Positions 34,883 through 44,404 are shown, numbered from the stretch's first letter. The stretch: 64,000 nucleotides of DNA from CAIKMD01 sp036501365 (GCA_036501365.1 DASYAL010000078.1:62001-126000), one strand, 5' to 3'. Translations and numbers: made by a program. Notes: a model not told the origin generated them from the letters alone.

Positions 34883-35614
34883 ATGACGGTCGAACCAATC
34901 CGCTACCGCGTCGGCGGCGAGAGCTTCGTCAGCGAGCTGATCTACGACGAGCGCCAATCGGGCAAGCGGCCGATCCTTTTGGTCGCACCCAATTGGTTCG
35001 GCGTGTCCCCCGACTGGACCAACCGGGCGCGGGCGCTCGCCGGCGACCGCTACGTTGCTTTCTTGGTCGATGTCTATGGCGAAGGCCAGCGGCCGCTGGA
35101 CCGGCCGGCCGCCGCGGCCGCGGCCAATGTGCAGCGCGCCAACGCGCCGGAATGGCGGCGCCGCATGGCAGCGGCGCTCGAGCAGGCGGTCAAGGAAGGC
35201 GAGCGTTGCGGGGTCGCCGATACGGCCAAGCGCGCGGCGATCGGCTTCTGCTTCGGCGGCGGCTGCGTCTTCGAGCTGGCGCGGATGGGCGCCGAGCTTC
35301 ACGCGGCGGTATCGATCCATGGCGACCTCATCGGCTCGATGCCGGCAGCGCCCAAGCAGATCAAGGCGGCGATGCTGGCGATCCACGGCTCGGAAGACCC
35401 GATTGCGCCGAAGTCGCGGCGCGACGCTTTCGAGGCCGAGATGCAATATTGCGGCGCGAAGTGGCAGATGCTGGCCTTCGGCGGGCTCTATCACTCCTTC
35501 ACCGATGTCGGCGTCAACGTGCCGCCCGAGGCGCAATACAACGAGAACGCTGCGCGCCAGGCCTATGCCTGGGCCTATACCTTCATCGAGAACGCGTTCG
35601 CGGGATTGCTCTAA
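34883..35614 (+). CDS. Dienelactone hydrolase family protein
   Basis: The 243-residue alpha/beta hydrolase has the Cys nucleophile elbow GFCFGGG characteristic of dienelactone hydrolases, an acid in GSEDPIAP and a His in GGLYHSF. Classical members open dienelactones in chlorocatechol degradation; the family also includes other lactonases. The gene begins nine bases after dctP-like with GGGGGA ahead, so it belongs to the same operon. Confidence 0.88.
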   Translation: MTVEPIRYRVGGESFVSELIYDERQSGKRPILLVAPNWFGVSPDWTNRARALAGDRYVAFLVDVYGEGQRPLDRPAAAAAANVQRANAPEWRRRMAAALEQAVKEGERCGVADTAKRAAIGFCFGGGCVFELARMGAELHAAVSIHGDLIGSMPAAPKQIKAAMLAIHGSEDPIAPKSRRDAFEAEMQYCGAKWQMLAFGGLYHSFTDVGVNVPPEAQYNENAARQAYAWAYTFIENAFAGLL

Positions 35615-35629
35615 CCAGGGAATGACAAA

Positions 35630-36715
35630 GTGAATGGCAAATTTCTGGCCGCCGTGGCGGCCATCGCATTGCTTGCGGCCGCCCAAGCCGAGGCTCAATC
35701 GGTCGCGATCAATCCCGCCCTCGCCAAGGTGATCGAAGCCGCCAAAAAAGAAGGCAAGCTGGTGCTGCGCAACGCGCCAACGGTGATGGGCGGCCCCGAC
35801 GGCGCGCGCATCGCCGAGGCCGGCATCAAGGCGGAGTTCGGCGTCGATCTGCCCGTCGAATGGAGCCCGGCCGCCGCGTTCGGCCCGCTCGGCGCGCAAC
35901 TGCTTCAGGAATATCAGGCGGGCACGCCGTCGAGCACCGATGTCTATTACGCGACGCCGCCGCAGATCGTGCCGCTCATGGACAAGGGCCTGTTCCAGCC
36001 GGTCGATTGGGTCGCGTTGCAACCCGAGCGCGTCCTCCCGGCGATGGTCGAGGGCGACAAGCAGGCGCTGCGCGTCTCGGTCGCGCTGCCCGGCATCCTC
36101 TACAACGTCAAGAACGCCGCCTGGGTGAAGGACATCCACACCACCGACGATCTCTTGAAGCCGGAATACAAGGGCAAATACGTGACGACGCCGTTCCTCG
36201 GCGGCTTCGACGTGCTGCTCGCCGACGATGTCTGGGGCGTGACGAAGACCCGCGCTTTCGTCGAGAAGCTGGCCCAGCAGATCTCGGGCCTCTTACCCTG
36301 CGGCGGCCAGGACCGGATCGCCGCGGGCGAATTCCAGGCCCTCGTCATCGATTGCGCCGGCACCTGGCAGAACACGCTCAAATTCCGCGACAAAGGCATC
36401 ATCGACAATCAGATTGTCGACGACATGGCGCAGCGCCGCTACGCCTATCTGACGATCCTCAAGAACGCGCCGCATCCCAATGCCGGCATCCTCTTCACCC
36501 TCTACATGATCTCGCACGAGGGACAGGAGAAGGTGATGTGGGATTACTTTGGCCAGGATGTCGACACGCTGCCCGATTCGCATATGCATCAAGCGGTCGC
36601 CGCGCTGAACGCCCACGGCGTCAAGACCATCGATGTGACCATGGATTGGTGGCGCAGCCATCCCGGCATCGACAAGGCCAACGAGGCCTTGGCGAAGCTC
36701 GTCGCCGGCCACTGA
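35630..36715 (+). CDS. ABC-type extracellular solute-binding protein (Fe/polyamine-like, family 1)
   Basis: The 361-residue exported protein has a signal peptide (cleavage after AEA or AQS near residue 22), then AAKKEGKLVLRNAPTV, STDVYYATPPQIVPLMDKGLFQPV, and ALPGILYNVKNAAWVKD, the layout of iron(III)/thiamine/phosphonate-type binding proteins. It is the fifth orphan binding protein in the window. The start is a GTG at 35630. The ligand is not predictable. Confidence 0.85.
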   Translation: MNGKFLAAVAAIALLAAAQAEAQSVAINPALAKVIEAAKKEGKLVLRNAPTVMGGPDGARIAEAGIKAEFGVDLPVEWSPAAAFGPLGAQLLQEYQAGTPSSTDVYYATPPQIVPLMDKGLFQPVDWVALQPERVLPAMVEGDKQALRVSVALPGILYNVKNAAWVKDIHTTDDLLKPEYKGKYVTTPFLGGFDVLLADDVWGVTKTRAFVEKLAQQISGLLPCGGQDRIAAGEFQALVIDCAGTWQNTLKFRDKGIIDNQIVDDMAQRRYAYLTILKNAPHPNAGILFTLYMISHEGQEKVMWDYFGQDVDTLPDSHMHQAVAALNAHGVKTIDVTMDWWRSHPGIDKANEALAKLVAGH

Positions 36716-36773
36716 ACGGGCCACGGCGCTGATCGCGCGACACATCCCCGGTCCGTTTTACGACGGCGGGTTT

Positions 36774-36816
36774 GGAAACAATTGACCGGGCACGGCTCGG
36801 CCAGCAATTTGTTTCC
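36774..36816. repeat. Inverted repeat after the binding-protein gene
   Basis: GGAAACAATTG (36774-36784) pairs with CAATTTGTTTCC (36805-36816) with one bulged base and a 20-nt loop. It lies between the binding-protein gene and the M23 gene. No run of T follows, so it is not a clear intrinsic terminator. Confidence 0.45.
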
Positions 36817-36884
36817 ATCGCGCCGCACGGGGCGCGGCGGCTCAGGAGCCCCAGTCTCCGATTGCCGCTTCGAGGGGGAGTCCG

Positions 36885-38150
36885 TTGGTCACGCAATCGC
36901 GCCAATCAGCCGTCGCGCTGACGGTGTTGGGGCTGCTCGTTTTGTGGGCGCTGGTCCTGGGACCGGCGCGCGCGCGGCTGCCCGCGCCAGTCCTGCCGCC
37001 GGTGCCGGAATCGCTTCTCCCGCCGCCCGACGCGCCGTCCCCGTTGCGGGATGACATCTCAACCGTCACGGCTCGGCCCGGCGATTCCCTGATGAGCGTC
37101 TTGCAGCGCGCCGGCCTCGCGCCGGCCGCCGCGCAGAACGCGACCGCGGCGCTTGCCGGCAAATGGGATCCGCGCGGCTTGAAGATCGGGCAAGAGATCG
37201 CCGTGACTCGCGACCAGGACGGAAACAAAGAGCTTCGCCTGTCGCCCGATTTGCAGCGCGACCTCGTCATGTCGCGCGGCGCCAACGGCGTCTTCACCGC
37301 CGCGCTCTTGCCGCGCGACATCCTTGCCGTGCCGCTACGCGTCGCCGGCACGATCGGCTCGAGCTTCTTCGCCGCCGCCGCCAAGGCCGGCCTGCCGCAA
37401 GCGGCGCTCGCCGAGATGATCCGCGCCTTCAGCTACGACGTCGATTTCCAGCGCGAGGTGCAGCCCGGCGATCGCTTCGAAGTGCTGTTCGATCAATTGA
37501 TCGATGCGCGCTCGGGCAAGATCGTCGGCAATGGCGAGATCGCCTATGCCGCGCTGACCCTGAGCGGCAAGCTCCTGCCGCTCTATCGCTTCACGCCGCC
37601 CGGCGGTCTGGCCGGCTTCTATAGTTCCGACGGTGCCAGCGTAAAAAAGGCGCTGCTGCGGACACCGGTCGACGGCGCGCGCATCAGCTCGGCCTTCGGC
37701 CTGCGCAAGCATCCGATCCTCGGCTTCACCCGCATGCATCAGGGCGTTGATTTCGCGGTGCCGGCGGGCACGCCGATCCTGGCCTCGGGCGACGCCGTCG
37801 TCGCATCCGCCGGCTGGAGCAACGGCTAGGGCAATCTCGTGGTGCTGCGCCATGACGGCAGCTACTCGACCGCTTATGGACATATGAGCCGCATCGCCAA
37901 GGGCATCCGGCCGGGAACGGTCGTTCAGCAAGGTCAGGTGATCGGCTATGTCGGCATGACCGGCCTCGCGACCGGCCCCCATCTCCACTACGAGGTGCGG
38001 ATCGACGACCGGCCGGTCAATCCGCTTGAGCTGCGCATGGAAACGGCGCAGCGGCTGCGGGGCCGCGCGCTGGCCGAATTCCGTGCCGACGAGTTGGTAG
38101 TCGCCCAACGCCTCGCCAGCTTGCGCAGCGCGACGCTCGCCCGCGACTGA
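36885..38150 (+). pseudogene. M23 zinc metallopeptidase (peptidoglycan endopeptidase) with in-frame amber codon
   Basis: The frame from the TTG at 36885 encodes an N-terminal membrane helix, an OapA/LysM-like region (TARPGDSLMSVLQRAG) and an M23 domain with the first zinc ligands in HQGVDF. At 37827-37829 a TAG replaces the Tyr of the conserved G-Y-G-N segment. The same frame then continues without another stop to 38150 with YGHMS and the second zinc motif HLHYE. Without readthrough the product (314 residues) lacks half of the active site. The remaining frame is well conserved, so the mutation is recent, a sequencing error, or suppressed. A GTG 10 bases past the stop could start a fragment but would be useless alone. 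Confidence 0.8.
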
Positions 38151-38153
38151 TCC

Positions 38154-38918
38154 CTATTTCCGCGCCATGTCGGGACCGCCGATGAAAAAACGGTTCCAGG
38201 TCGGCGTGATCAAGATCTCGTTGATGCATACCCGCGCCGGCATCTCGGCGACGAAGCGGATGGTCTTGCCGAGATCCTCCGCTTGCAGCATGCGGTCGAT
38301 CTCTTCCCGGCTCGGCGCGACCGGCCGGTGGCGCAGGATCGGCGTCGCGACCTCGCCCGGGTAGACGCAGCAGGCGCGGATGCCGTTGACGCATTCCTCG
38401 TCGTTGAGCGAGACCGTGAGCGCCGCGAGCGCGGTCTTCGAGGCGTTGTAGGCCGGGCCGGTGAGATATTCCTCGTAGCGGCCGGCCCAGGACGAGATGT
38501 TGATGACGAGCCCGCTCTTTTGCGCGCGCATCGCCGGCAGCACGGCATGGATGCAGTAGAGCGCGCCGCTGAGGTTGATGCCGGTGATGTGATCGAAACT
38601 GTCGGGCGTCATCTGCTTCCAGAGACGCGTCGCGAGGTTGAGTCCGGCGCTGTTGACGAGGATGTCGACACGGTCGTGCCGCGCGAGGATCTCGGCGCCG
38701 AGCTTGGCAACGGCGTGCTTGTCGGCAACGTCGAGCAGCGCCGCCTCGGCCTTGCCGCCGGCGGCGGTGATGAGCGCGACGGTTTCGCTGAGCCCGGCCT
38801 CGGTGCGGCCGGTGACGATCACGCTCGCGCCCGCCGCCGCCAGTTCCTGCGCGCCGGCACGGCCGATGCCGCTACCGGCGCCGGTTAGCCACGCGACTTT
38901 GCCCTGCAACGCGCTCAT
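38154..38918 (-). CDS. Short-chain dehydrogenase/reductase
   Basis: The roughly 254-residue Rossmann protein has the cofactor motif TGAGSGIG, the NSAG strand, a catalytic Ser in INISSWAG and the YNASK pair. TGRTE at the end of the second strand suggests NADPH (Arg) use. The substrate is unknown. It ends three bases from the M23 frame in tail-to-tail orientation. The start at 38918 is chosen; an ATG five codons upstream is also possible. Confidence 0.9.
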   Translation of the reverse strand: MSALQGKVAWLTGAGSGIGRAGAQELAAAGASVIVTGRTEAGLSETVALITAAGGKAEAALLDVADKHAVAKLGAEILARHDRVDILVNSAGLNLATRLWKQMTPDSFDHITGINLSGALYCIHAVLPAMRAQKSGLVINISSWAGRYEEYLTGPAYNASKTALAALTVSLNDEECVNGIRACCVYPGEVATPILRHRPVAPSREEIDRMLQAEDLGKTIRFVAEMPARVCINEILITPTWNRFFIGGPDMARK

Positions 38919-38975
38919 CCGCCTGTCTCCCATCCCGCGAGCGCATGATGGCGGCGGCGCGTTCGGCTGGCAATG

Positions 38976-39818
38976 TCAGCGCAGGCTGACGTCGGTCGCG
39001 CCGGTTGCGGACCCTTCGCGGTCGAAGTTCCAGATGCCGGTGATCGGCGTCTGGCCGACGCTGTTGGCCAGAGGCGGCAGGCCGTACATCGCGAGGATCG
39101 TGCGCAGCACGGTATAGTGATTGATCCGCTGCGGGTAGCGCCCCGGCGTCACATGCGCGCCGACGATGATGGTTGGGATGCGATTCTGCGCGCCGTCATC
39201 GTCCTCGTCGAAGGTGACGATCAGCAGCGAATTGTGGGTCCGCGCCCATTGCGTATAAGCCGCGAGATGCTTCTCGGCCCAGTCGTTGCCCTGCTCGATC
39301 GTGCCGTCATGCATGTCGTCGTCGAGATCGGGCACGACGAAAGCGACCGTCGGCAGATCGGCGAAATTCGCGGGGAAGCGCGCCAGCGTCCGCTCGACGC
39401 CTTGCGAATCGGCAAAAGATTCCCAGGGATTGTGTTTGCGCGGCGAGCCCGGCTCGACATAGCCGATGAAAGTCTTGTGCGCGGCGAGCAAAGCACCGGC
39501 GAGCGTCGGCGCGTTGTAGCTGTGATAACCGTCGTCGCGGATGCCCTGGGTCGAGCCGCTGAACAACGCGAAATAATTGGGCTCGCTGGGATGGGTGATC
39601 GCGAAAGCGTTGGTGAAGTTCGCGCCTTGATCGGCGAGACGACGGAGGAACGCGGTCTGTCCGCCATCCATGATCTGATCGTAGGAATGATTCTCCATCA
39701 TCACCACGATGACGTGATCGGGTGCGGGCAACTCGAGCGGAGACGTATCGGCGAAAGAAGGAAGAGACGAGACAAGCATCGCGGCAGCAAAAGCCGCGAG
39801 CAAACCGTACCATTTCAT
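38976..39818 (-). CDS. Exported phosphoesterase family protein (AcpA/phospholipase C-like)
   Basis: The 280-residue protein has a signal peptide (cleavage after SFA near residue 23) and the phosphoesterase-family N-terminal motif VIVVMMENHSYDQI, with ITHPSEPNYFALFSGS and TFDEDDDG as further metal-binding segments. Relatives are periplasmic acid phosphatases or non-haemolytic phospholipases C. It is shorter than classical PLCs, close to the AcpA-like short group. Confidence 0.86.
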   Translation of the reverse strand: MKWYGLLAAFAAAMLVSSLPSFADTSPLELPAPDHVIVVMMENHSYDQIMDGGQTAFLRRLADQGANFTNAFAITHPSEPNYFALFSGSTQGIRDDGYHSYNAPTLAGALLAAHKTFIGYVEPGSPRKHNPWESFADSQGVERTLARFPANFADLPTVAFVVPDLDDDMHDGTIEQGNDWAEKHLAAYTQWARTHNSLLIVTFDEDDDGAQNRIPTIIVGAHVTPGRYPQRINHYTVLRTILAMYGLPPLANSVGQTPITGIWNFDREGSATGATDVSLR

Positions 39819-39902
39819 CGATCACAGCCTTCGACGCCGCCAGCCTGGGCAGACCCAGAACGCCCGGGTCAGCTAAATCCCGCGAGCGGCGATAAGGCTA
39901 AT

Positions 39903-41615
39903 TTATGGCATATTCGAGAACTGCGGCAACTGCGACAGATCGCGCGCGATGCCATTGCCTCGCTCAAGCTTTGCCTCGGGCGAAAGCTGCGAGAGGCGGT
40001 GCCAAAGGTAGCAGGCCGCCGCGATGCCGCCGAAAAACGCGCCGACCAGCAACGGCGTCAAATAGCCAAGCCACAGTATCGGCACCAGTACGAAGAGGAT
40101 GTCGTCGAAATCGAACCCATGGCGCGACGGCACGGTTTTCTGGCCAATCCGCAGCTCGAGCGCTTCGGCGAGGATGCCGGCGGCGGCGATCGCCACAGTG
40201 GCGACCGCGCCGATCGCCAGCGACCACTCGCCGAGCATGCCGCCGTGCAGACTGACGCCGATGGCGAAGAAGATCACTGCGTTGATGACGACATCGCCCC
40301 AATAGTCGAGCCGCCGGCCGCGTTCGGTGCACCGACGCGTGAGCCGCGCGAACTCGCCGTCACCGCGATCGAGCACGGCCGAGACCAGCCACAACAGCGC
40401 CGCCGCACGGTTCCAGTCCGATCGTCCGACGCAGCAGGCGACACAGGCGCCAAGACCGGTGGCAATGCGCAGCCAGGTGATGCTGTTCGGCGTGAGGCGC
40501 GTTGCCGCGAACGGACGCAGCAGCGCGCGGGCGAAGCGGCGCACATAGGAATTGGAGTGGCTCGACGGCGCCGTGACCGGCGCCGCGGGCTGTGCGACGG
40601 CCGCGGCGAGCAGTTGCCGCAGCTCGACCGCTTGCCAGCTGCACAGCGCCGGCAGTCCCAAGACGATCTGGCGCACGCGCTTCACCAGCGAGAGCGCGAG
40701 CGCGGTCTCAGCCGGCACGCCGAGCGCGCCGCCGATCGCGATATAGGCGCCCTCTTGGACGCCGAGCGCAGCCGGGACGAAGAAGCCGAGGCCGGTGATC
40801 GCCTGGCTGAGGCTTTCGAGCACGAGCCCCCCCGACAGGCTGATCGGATGGCCCATGAAGGTAAGCGCCAGCCAGACCTCGCCCGCGCCGACGATCCAGC
40901 CGGCGAGATGCCACCCCACGGCGGCAGCGACGCGCTCGGGACGATAGATCGCGCGGATCGCTTGCGCGAAGCGCTCGATCTGGCGGAACAGCGGCTGGCG
41001 GCCGCTGACGATCCACGCGGCGATACGGCGCTCGATATCGCGGAACCATCGCGTCTGGCGTGCGAGGAACAACGCCGCGAGACCCGCAATCACAACAAAC
41101 AGCGCCAGTGAGACGGTCTCGGTGAGCCGCGTTCTGCCGCCAATGGCGAGCATCAACGCCAAGCCGATCACGGTGAACGGTATCTGGCTCAGCGCCTCGG
41201 TCAGCTTGTCGAGCACGACGCTGCCGCCAGCGCGCTCGGCGGGGATGCCGCGCAAGGCGAGCATGCGCGCGCCCACAACTTCGCCGCCGACCTGCGCGAC
41301 CGGCAACAGCAGATTGGTCGCCTCGCGCACCCATCGCGCCCAGATGAAATCGAGCAGCGATGCGCCCGCCTGGTCTCGCAATAGAACGCGCCAAGCGATG
41401 CCGTCGCAAGCGATCACGACCACATGCAGCGCAATCACGAGGCCGAGCGCCGAGCCGAGCGTCGCGAAATCGCCGATGATGTCGCCGGCACGCTCGTTCC
41501 GGATCACCCAGGCAAGGATGACAACAAAGCCGACGATCGCCGCCAGCCCGACCGCAACGTGCCAGCCGCGTTGCGACAAACTCCGCCGCGGCTGAAGTGA
41601 AGTTACGGTGCTCAT
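39903..41615 (-). CDS. Fusion: LPG-synthase/HpnL-type flippase domain + CDP-alcohol phosphotransferase domain
   Basis: The 570-residue protein has two membrane domains. The first 320 residues resemble the lysylphosphatidylglycerol synthetase TM/HpnL family (several helices, ITGLGFFVPAALGVQEGAYI, with the conserved Gly-x-x-Glu). The C-terminal third carries a perfect CDP-alcohol phosphotransferase signature, DxxDGxxAR-x8-GxxxDxxxD, at about 413-438 (starting DRGDGEFAR). The first half is proposed to flip a lipid, the second to join a CDP-linked head group to an alcohol. The substrate is unknown. Upstream in-frame sequence to 41690 lacks conservation, so the start at 41615 is preferred. Confidence 0.87.
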   Translation of the reverse strand: MSTVTSLQPRRSLSQRGWHVAVGLAAIVGFVVILAWVIRNERAGDIIGDFATLGSALGLVIALHVVVIACDGIAWRVLLRDQAGASLLDFIWARWVREATNLLLPVAQVGGEVVGARMLALRGIPAERAGGSVVLDKLTEALSQIPFTVIGLALMLAIGGRTRLTETVSLALFVVIAGLAALFLARQTRWFRDIERRIAAWIVSGRQPLFRQIERFAQAIRAIYRPERVAAAVGWHLAGWIVGAGEVWLALTFMGHPISLSGGLVLESLSQAITGLGFFVPAALGVQEGAYIAIGGALGVPAETALALSLVKRVRQIVLGLPALCSWQAVELRQLLAAAVAQPAAPVTAPSSHSNSYVRRFARALLRPFAATRLTPNSITWLRIATGLGACVACCVGRSDWNRAAALLWLVSAVLDRGDGEFARLTRRCTERGRRLDYWGDVVINAVIFFAIGVSLHGGMLGEWSLAIGAVATVAIAAAGILAEALELRIGQKTVPSRHGFDFDDILFVLVPILWLGYLTPLLVGAFFGGIAAACYLWHRLSQLSPEAKLERGNGIARDLSQLPQFSNMP

Positions 41616-41689
41616 GAACGCCGACCCGCAAGAGCAACGGCCGATATGCCGCCCACGAGTGAACCCGGGTGCAAATGATCCGTTCCGCA

Positions 41690-41713
41690 AAAGCGCGCGA
41701 TCGCGCGCGCTTT
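41690..41713 (-). terminator. Possible intrinsic terminator downstream of clpB
   Basis: AAAGCGCGCG (41690-41699) and CGCGCGCTTT (41704-41713) form a perfect 10-bp stem with a 4-nt loop. On the minus strand it is followed by a short T run (CTTTTG). It lies about 90 nt past the clpB stop. The T run is short, so termination is plausible rather than certain. Confidence 0.4.
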
Positions 41714-41803
41714 ACGGCAGCTTTACGGTGAGATTGGGATCAGTGCGACGACACTGCGACGCAAACACCTCGCCGCCGATCGAAGGGCAGGCGAAGGCAA
41801 CAG

Positions 41804-44404
41804 TTACGCCGCTACTGCTTTCGCCTGACCATCGCCGGTGATCTTGAGAGTGTCTTCGCCGCTGGTTGTCACCTTGACGGTTTCGCCATCGACGATCTGT
41901 CCGCTCAGAATCATCTCGGCGAGCGGGTTCTGCAGCTCGCGCTGGATCACGCGCTTCAAAGGCCGCGCGCCATAGACCGGATCGTAGCCAACCTCGGCGA
42001 GCCACTCTTTCGCCTTGTCGTCGACCACGAGGGTCAGCTTGCGGTCCGCGAGCAGCTTCTGCAAACGCTGCAGCTGGATCGCGACGATGCCTTTCATGTC
42101 GGCGCGCGATAGGCGATGGAACACCAGGATCTCGTCGAGCCGGTTGAGAAATTCCGGCCGGAACGCGCCGCGCACGATCGCCATCACCTGATCGCGCGCC
42201 TTGCGCATATCGGCGTCCTCGGGCAATGCCGCCAACACCTCGCTGCCGAGATTGGAGGTCAGCACGATCAGCGTGTTGCGGAAATCGACGGTACGGCCCT
42301 GACCGTCGGTCAGGCGGCCGTCGTCGAGCACCTGCAGCAGCACGTTGAAGACGTCGGGATGCGCCTTCTCGACCTCATCGAAGAGGATCACCTGATAGGG
42401 CCGGCGTCGCACCGCCTCGGTAAGGCTCCCGCCCTCTTCATAGCCGACATAGCCCGGCGGCGCGCCAATCAGCCGCGCGACCGAGTGCTTCTCCATGTAT
42501 TCCGACATGTCGATGCGCAGCATCGCCTGCTCATTGTCGAACAGGAACTCGGCGAGCGCGCGGGCAAGCTCGGTCTTGCCGACGCCGGTCGGCCCCAGGA
42601 AAAGGAACGAGCCGATCGGCCGGTTCGGATCCTGCAAGCCGGCGCGCGCGCGCCGGATCGCATTGGCGACCGCCACCACCGCCTCGTCCTGGCCGACGAC
42701 GCGATGCTTCACGTTGTCTTCCATGTGGAGGAGCTTGTCGCGCTCGCCTTCGAGCATCTTGTCGACCGGAATGCCGGTCCAGCGCGAGACCACGCCGGCG
42801 ATGTGCTCGGCGGTCACCGCCTCCTCGATCATGCGATGGCTCTCGGCTTCCTCGGCCGCTTTGAGCTTGCGATCGAGATCGGGGATCACGGCATAGGTAA
42901 GCTCGCCGGCGCGCGTGAAGTCGCCCTTGCGCTGCGCCTGCTCGAGTTCGATGCGTGCCTGATCGAGTTGCTCTTTGAGCTTCTGCGCCGACGCCATCTT
43001 GTCCTTCTCGGCGTGCCACTGCGCGGTCAGCTCGGCGGATTGCTTCTCGAGTCCGGTCAGCTCCTCGACCAGCTTCTCGAGCCGGTCCTTCGACGCCGCG
43101 TCGGTTTCCTTCTTCAGCGCCTCACGCTCGATCTTGAGCTGGACGATGCGGCGATCGAGCTCGTCGATCTCCTCGGGCTTCGATTCGGCTTCCATGCGCA
43201 GGCGCGACGCGGCCTCATCCATGAGGTCGATGGCCTTGTCGGGCAGGAAACGGTCGGTGATGTAGCGATTCGACAAAGTCGCCGCGGCGACGATCGCAGC
43301 ATCGGTGATGCGCACGCCGTGATGGACCTCGTATTTTTCCTTGATGCCGCGGAGGATCGAGATCGTGTCCTCGACCGTCGGCTCGGAGACGAAGACCGGC
43401 TGGAAACGCCGCGCCAGCGCAGCGTCCTTCTCGATATGCTTCCTGTATTCGTCGAGCGTAGTCGCGCCGACGCAATGCAGCTCGCCGCGCGCCAGCGCCG
43501 GCTTCAGCATGTTCGAGGCATCCATAGCGCCGTCGGCCTTACCGGCGCCGACGAGGGTGTGCAGCTCGTCGATGAAGACGATGATCTCGCCTTCTGAGGC
43601 GGTGATCTCGGCGAGCACGGCCTTGAGGCGCTCTTCGAACTCGCCGCGGAACTTCGCGCCCGCCACCATCGCGCCGAGATCGAGCGCTAAGAGGCGCTTC
43701 TCCTTGAGGCTGTCGGGCACGTCGCCATGGACGATGCGCAACGCTAGCCCCTCGACGATCGCGGTCTTGCCGACGCCGGGCTCGCCGATCAGCACGGGAT
43801 TGTTCTTGGTGCGTCGCGACAGCACTTGGATCGTGCGACGAATCTCCTCGTCGCGTCCGATCACCGGGTCGAGCTTGCCGTCGCGCGCCGCGGCGGTGAG
43901 GTCGCGGGCGTATTTCTTCAGCGCGTCGTAACCTTCCTCGGCCGAGGTGCTGTCGGCCTTGCGGCCCTTGCGGATCTGCTCGATCGCGGCATTGAGCGAT
44001 TGCGCCGATATGCCGGCCGTGGCCAGCGCCTTGGCGGCGGGCGTGTTGCGGTCAAGGGTCATCGCCAAGAGCAGCCGCTCAACGGTGACGAAACTGTCGC
44101 CGGCCTTGTCGGCGAGCTTCTCGGCCTCGGCGAACAGCCGGTTCAGTTCAGTGGAGAGATAGACCTGGCCGTTGCCGCCTTCGACGCGCGGTAGCTTGTC
44201 GAGCGCGGCATCGACCGCGCTTGCGACCGCTTTCGGTTCGCCGCCCGCGGCGCGGATCAGATTGGCGCAAAGCCCTTCCTTGTCCTCGATCAGAACCTTG
44301 AGCAGATGGTCGGGCGTGATCTGCTGCTGCCCGCGGCGCTGCGCGAGCGTCTGCGCTGCCTGCACGAATCCCTTGGCGCGCTCGGTATATTTCTCGAAAT
44401 CCAT
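41804..44404 (-). CDS. clpB: ATP-dependent disaggregase ClpB
   Basis: The 866-residue protein has full ClpB architecture: an N domain with the two Clp repeats (about 1-145), NBD1 with Walker A GEPGVGKT, a coiled-coil middle domain (about 410-525, EKLVEELTGLEKQSAEL), NBD2 with GPTGVGKT, and a C-terminal domain ending in the usual region after VYGARPLKRVIQ. It works with DnaK to rescue aggregated proteins. There is no ClpP-binding IGL/F loop visible, as expected. The start has a strong GGGAGGGG site, and a sigma-32-like promoter lies 70 bp upstream. Confidence 0.98.
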   Translation of the reverse strand: MDFEKYTERAKGFVQAAQTLAQRRGQQQITPDHLLKVLIEDKEGLCANLIRAAGGEPKAVASAVDAALDKLPRVEGGNGQVYLSTELNRLFAEAEKLADKAGDSFVTVERLLLAMTLDRNTPAAKALATAGISAQSLNAAIEQIRKGRKADSTSAEEGYDALKKYARDLTAAARDGKLDPVIGRDEEIRRTIQVLSRRTKNNPVLIGEPGVGKTAIVEGLALRIVHGDVPDSLKEKRLLALDLGAMVAGAKFRGEFEERLKAVLAEITASEGEIIVFIDELHTLVGAGKADGAMDASNMLKPALARGELHCVGATTLDEYRKHIEKDAALARRFQPVFVSEPTVEDTISILRGIKEKYEVHHGVRITDAAIVAAATLSNRYITDRFLPDKAIDLMDEAASRLRMEAESKPEEIDELDRRIVQLKIEREALKKETDAASKDRLEKLVEELTGLEKQSAELTAQWHAEKDKMASAQKLKEQLDQARIELEQAQRKGDFTRAGELTYAVIPDLDRKLKAAEEAESHRMIEEAVTAEHIAGVVSRWTGIPVDKMLEGERDKLLHMEDNVKHRVVGQDEAVVAVANAIRRARAGLQDPNRPIGSFLFLGPTGVGKTELARALAEFLFDNEQAMLRIDMSEYMEKHSVARLIGAPPGYVGYEEGGSLTEAVRRRPYQVILFDEVEKAHPDVFNVLLQVLDDGRLTDGQGRTVDFRNTLIVLTSNLGSEVLAALPEDADMRKARDQVMAIVRGAFRPEFLNRLDEILVFHRLSRADMKGIVAIQLQRLQKLLADRKLTLVVDDKAKEWLAEVGYDPVYGARPLKRVIQRELQNPLAEMILSGQIVDGETVKVTTSGEDTLKITGDGQAKAVAA

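Noticed and set aside
33623..36139. Minus-strand frame of 838 codons
   Set aside because: It runs antisense across several well-supported genes (MetE-like, dctP-like, hydrolase) and has no domain.
37839..38150. Independent small gene starting at the GTG after the amber codon
   Set aside because: It is in the same frame as the M23 gene and encodes only the second half of that domain, so it is the broken 3' part.
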